A stretch of 15,193 nucleotides of DNA from assembly GCA_015494245.1 (NCBI GenBank), contig WGBN01000252.1, positions 1-15,193 of the forward strand. Reading direction: 5' to 3'. The stretch's first letter is position 1, and each line of letters opens with the position of its first letter. This document shows, in pieces, positions 14,272 through 15,193 of this stretch. Under the pieces are notes generated by a model. That model did no database searches. It worked only from the letters and a program-made list of their open reading frames with translations, and was not told the origin of the DNA. The DNA comes from Saprospiraceae bacterium. GTDB lineage: Bacteria > Bacteroidota > Bacteroidia > Chitinophagales > Saprospiraceae. The position numbers and the translations under genes were made by a program.

Positions 14272-14664
14272 ATGCAAATCCCCGACCAACTCAGGTACAC
14301 GAAAAACCACGAATGGATTCGATTCGAAGACGATGGCACCGCTTATGTAGGTATCACTGACTTCGCTCAAGACCAATTGGGCGAAATCGTCTATGTAGAG
14401 GTCGAAACCGTAGGCGACACCCTCGACAAAGACGAAGCCTTCGCCACCGTAGAAGCCGTGAAAACAACCTCCGATGTCTATATGCCCGTAGCAGGCGAAG
14501 TGCTCGAGTTCAACCCCAGGTTAGACGAAAACGGCGACAACGAACCCACCCTCATCAACTCCGACCCCTACGGAGAGGGCTGGATCGTTAAAATCAAAGT
14601 GAGTAATCCCGAACAAGCCCAAGAACTACTCGATGCAGCAGCCTATAAGGCCATGACAGCATAA
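14272..14664 (+). CDS. gcvH: Glycine cleavage system H protein
   Basis: The lipoyl carrier that shuttles the aminomethyl group between the P and T proteins of the glycine cleavage complex and presents it to the L protein. The 130-residue length is exactly that of the family. The lipoylated lysine is Lys64 in [11 protein letters not shown]; the flanking [19 protein letters not shown] and [15 protein letters not shown] strands are the usual hammerhead fold, and [15 protein letters not shown] is the conserved C-terminal part. The P and T proteins are not in the window. It is followed by tonB, a common Bacteroidota arrangement that often includes a VanZ gene between them; none is seen here. Confidence 0.97.
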   Translation: MQIPDQLRYTKNHEWIRFEDDGTAYVGITDFAQDQLGEIVYVEVETVGDTLDKDEAFATVEAVKTTSDVYMPVAGEVLEFNPRLDENGDNEPTLINSDPYGEGWIVKIKVSNPEQAQELLDAAAYKAMTA

Positions 14665-14787
14665 CGGTCACTCCCCGAAATACACCAAAATGAGGGGCAG
14701 CAGCATCTTTTATTTGCCTTGAGCTGATAAAACATTTGGCTCATTGGCCAAAAAGTCCTATTTTAGCGGCTACTTTGCTTCTTGGGC

Positions 14788-14797
14788 AAAGCGCTTT
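14788..14797. promoter_or_regulatory. Palindrome in the gcvH-tonB gap
   Basis: AAAGCGCTTT is a perfect 10-base palindrome, about 54 bases before the tonB-like start. A partial promoter-like TACTTTG lies at 14771-14777. Otherwise the 186-base gap (14665-14850) holds nothing recognisable; only a 10-codon frame beginning near 14690. Confidence 0.25.
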
Positions 14798-14850
14798 AAG
14801 GACGTATTTCCAAAAACGGGACTCCATGCACCCTTAAAAATGTATGTAAA

Positions 14851-15193
14851 ATGAACATCGCAGATTTATCAGTACCCGGCAAATGGCTCGTCATCACGCT
14901 CATCCTCGTAGCAGTGATGGTCATAGCCATCATCCTCTTTATGAGAAGCTATCTCAAAAAGGAATCCGACCAACTGCCGGGAAAAGACCCGAACTCACGC
15001 CGCGTCAAATATCCCGAAGTGGATGTCTTTAACATGAGTGGCACCTTCTTCACCGCCGCCCTGATGTCGGCTCTGTTGCTCACCATTCTCGCCTTCAACT
15101 GGACGACCTACGAAGAAGAGATTTACATCCCCGAAGGCGCAGGCGATTTCGACGAAGAAATCGAAGTCGAAACCCCGCGTACCAAAGAACCAC
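14851..15193 (+). CDS. tonB: Energy transducer TonB, N-terminal part (runs off the window)
   Basis: The 114 visible residues fit the start of a Bacteroidota TonB protein: RRVKYPEVDVF at 50-60, a membrane helix at about 62-83 (GTFFTAALMSALLLTILAFNW), then the acidic/proline linker (EEEIYIPEGAGDFDEEIEVETPRTKEP) leading to the missing C-terminal domain. TonB couples the proton-motive force to outer-membrane receptors. Unusually an extra membrane helix lies at about 11-31 (KWLVITLILVAVMVIAIILF), separated from the usual one by a basic loop. ATG 14851 is favoured by the A-rich leader before it; ATG 14941 (codon 31) would remove the extra helix and give a canonical TonB but has no leader features. 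Codon use does not change across the helix, so I keep the longer form. Confidence 0.75.
   Translation, partial: MNIADLSVPGKWLVITLILVAVMVIAIILFMRSYLKKESDQLPGKDPNSRRVKYPEVDVFNMSGTFFTAALMSALLLTILAFNWTTYEEEIYIPEGAGDFDEEIEVETPRTKEP

Noticed and set aside
14672..14695. Possible hairpin CCCC/GGGG after gcvH
   Set aside because: Only four pairs, a long loop and no T-run; not supportable as a terminator.

Overview
The window is a chromosomal segment of a Bacteroidota bacterium. This rests on several signs: repeated promoters of the TTTG / TAnnTTTG type, no Shine-Dalgarno sequences at most starts, a TonB-dependent receptor with an N-terminal CarboxypepD_reg-like domain, and lineage-typical families (DUF6913 beside dapA, DUF5916, DUF3109, gcvH beside tonB). 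A Saprospiria-like member is possible but cannot be proven from the sequence. Most of the window is ordinary core metabolism and envelope biology. No tRNA, rRNA, CRISPR array or transposase was seen.

Layout. (1) 1-1552 (-): start of a secreted CBM9-like/DUF5916 protein, cut by the window edge. (2) 1712-4184 (+): compact operon accA - DUF6913 - dapA, where the last two genes overlap by 20 bases. (3) 4293-4697 (+): remnant of an AAA-type ATPase that keeps its promoter, start and Walker A but loses the rest at an inverted repeat. (4) 8902-4705 (-): two-gene outer-membrane unit, a beta-helix lipoprotein followed 7 bases later by a TonB-dependent receptor. (5) 11309-9168 (-): membrane-anchored parvulin foldase (PpiD/SurA-like). 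(6) 12038-11460 (-): DUF3109 cysteine-cluster protein, possibly leaderless. (7) 12039-12424: non-coding divergent region with two dyads and a short degenerate repeat. (8) 12425-14664 (+): small secreted Spy/CpxP-like protein, mitochondrial-type citrate synthase, and glycine cleavage H protein. (9) 14851-15193 (+): start of a TonB protein with an extra N-terminal membrane helix.

The most interesting structure lies upstream of the lipoprotein/receptor pair, between the ppiD terminator and the promoter at 8975-9004. There, 8-base elements repeat with an exact 11-base period (9014-9076). This is the architecture of a PhoB-family operator (8-base direct repeats, 3-base spacers), and one unit, CTTAACCT, fits the cyanobacterial Pho-box consensus. 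The pair is therefore a candidate phosphate-limitation-induced outer-membrane uptake system of unknown ligand. The TonB protein and the periplasmic foldase in the same window could serve such receptors, but that is general biology rather than a demonstrated link.
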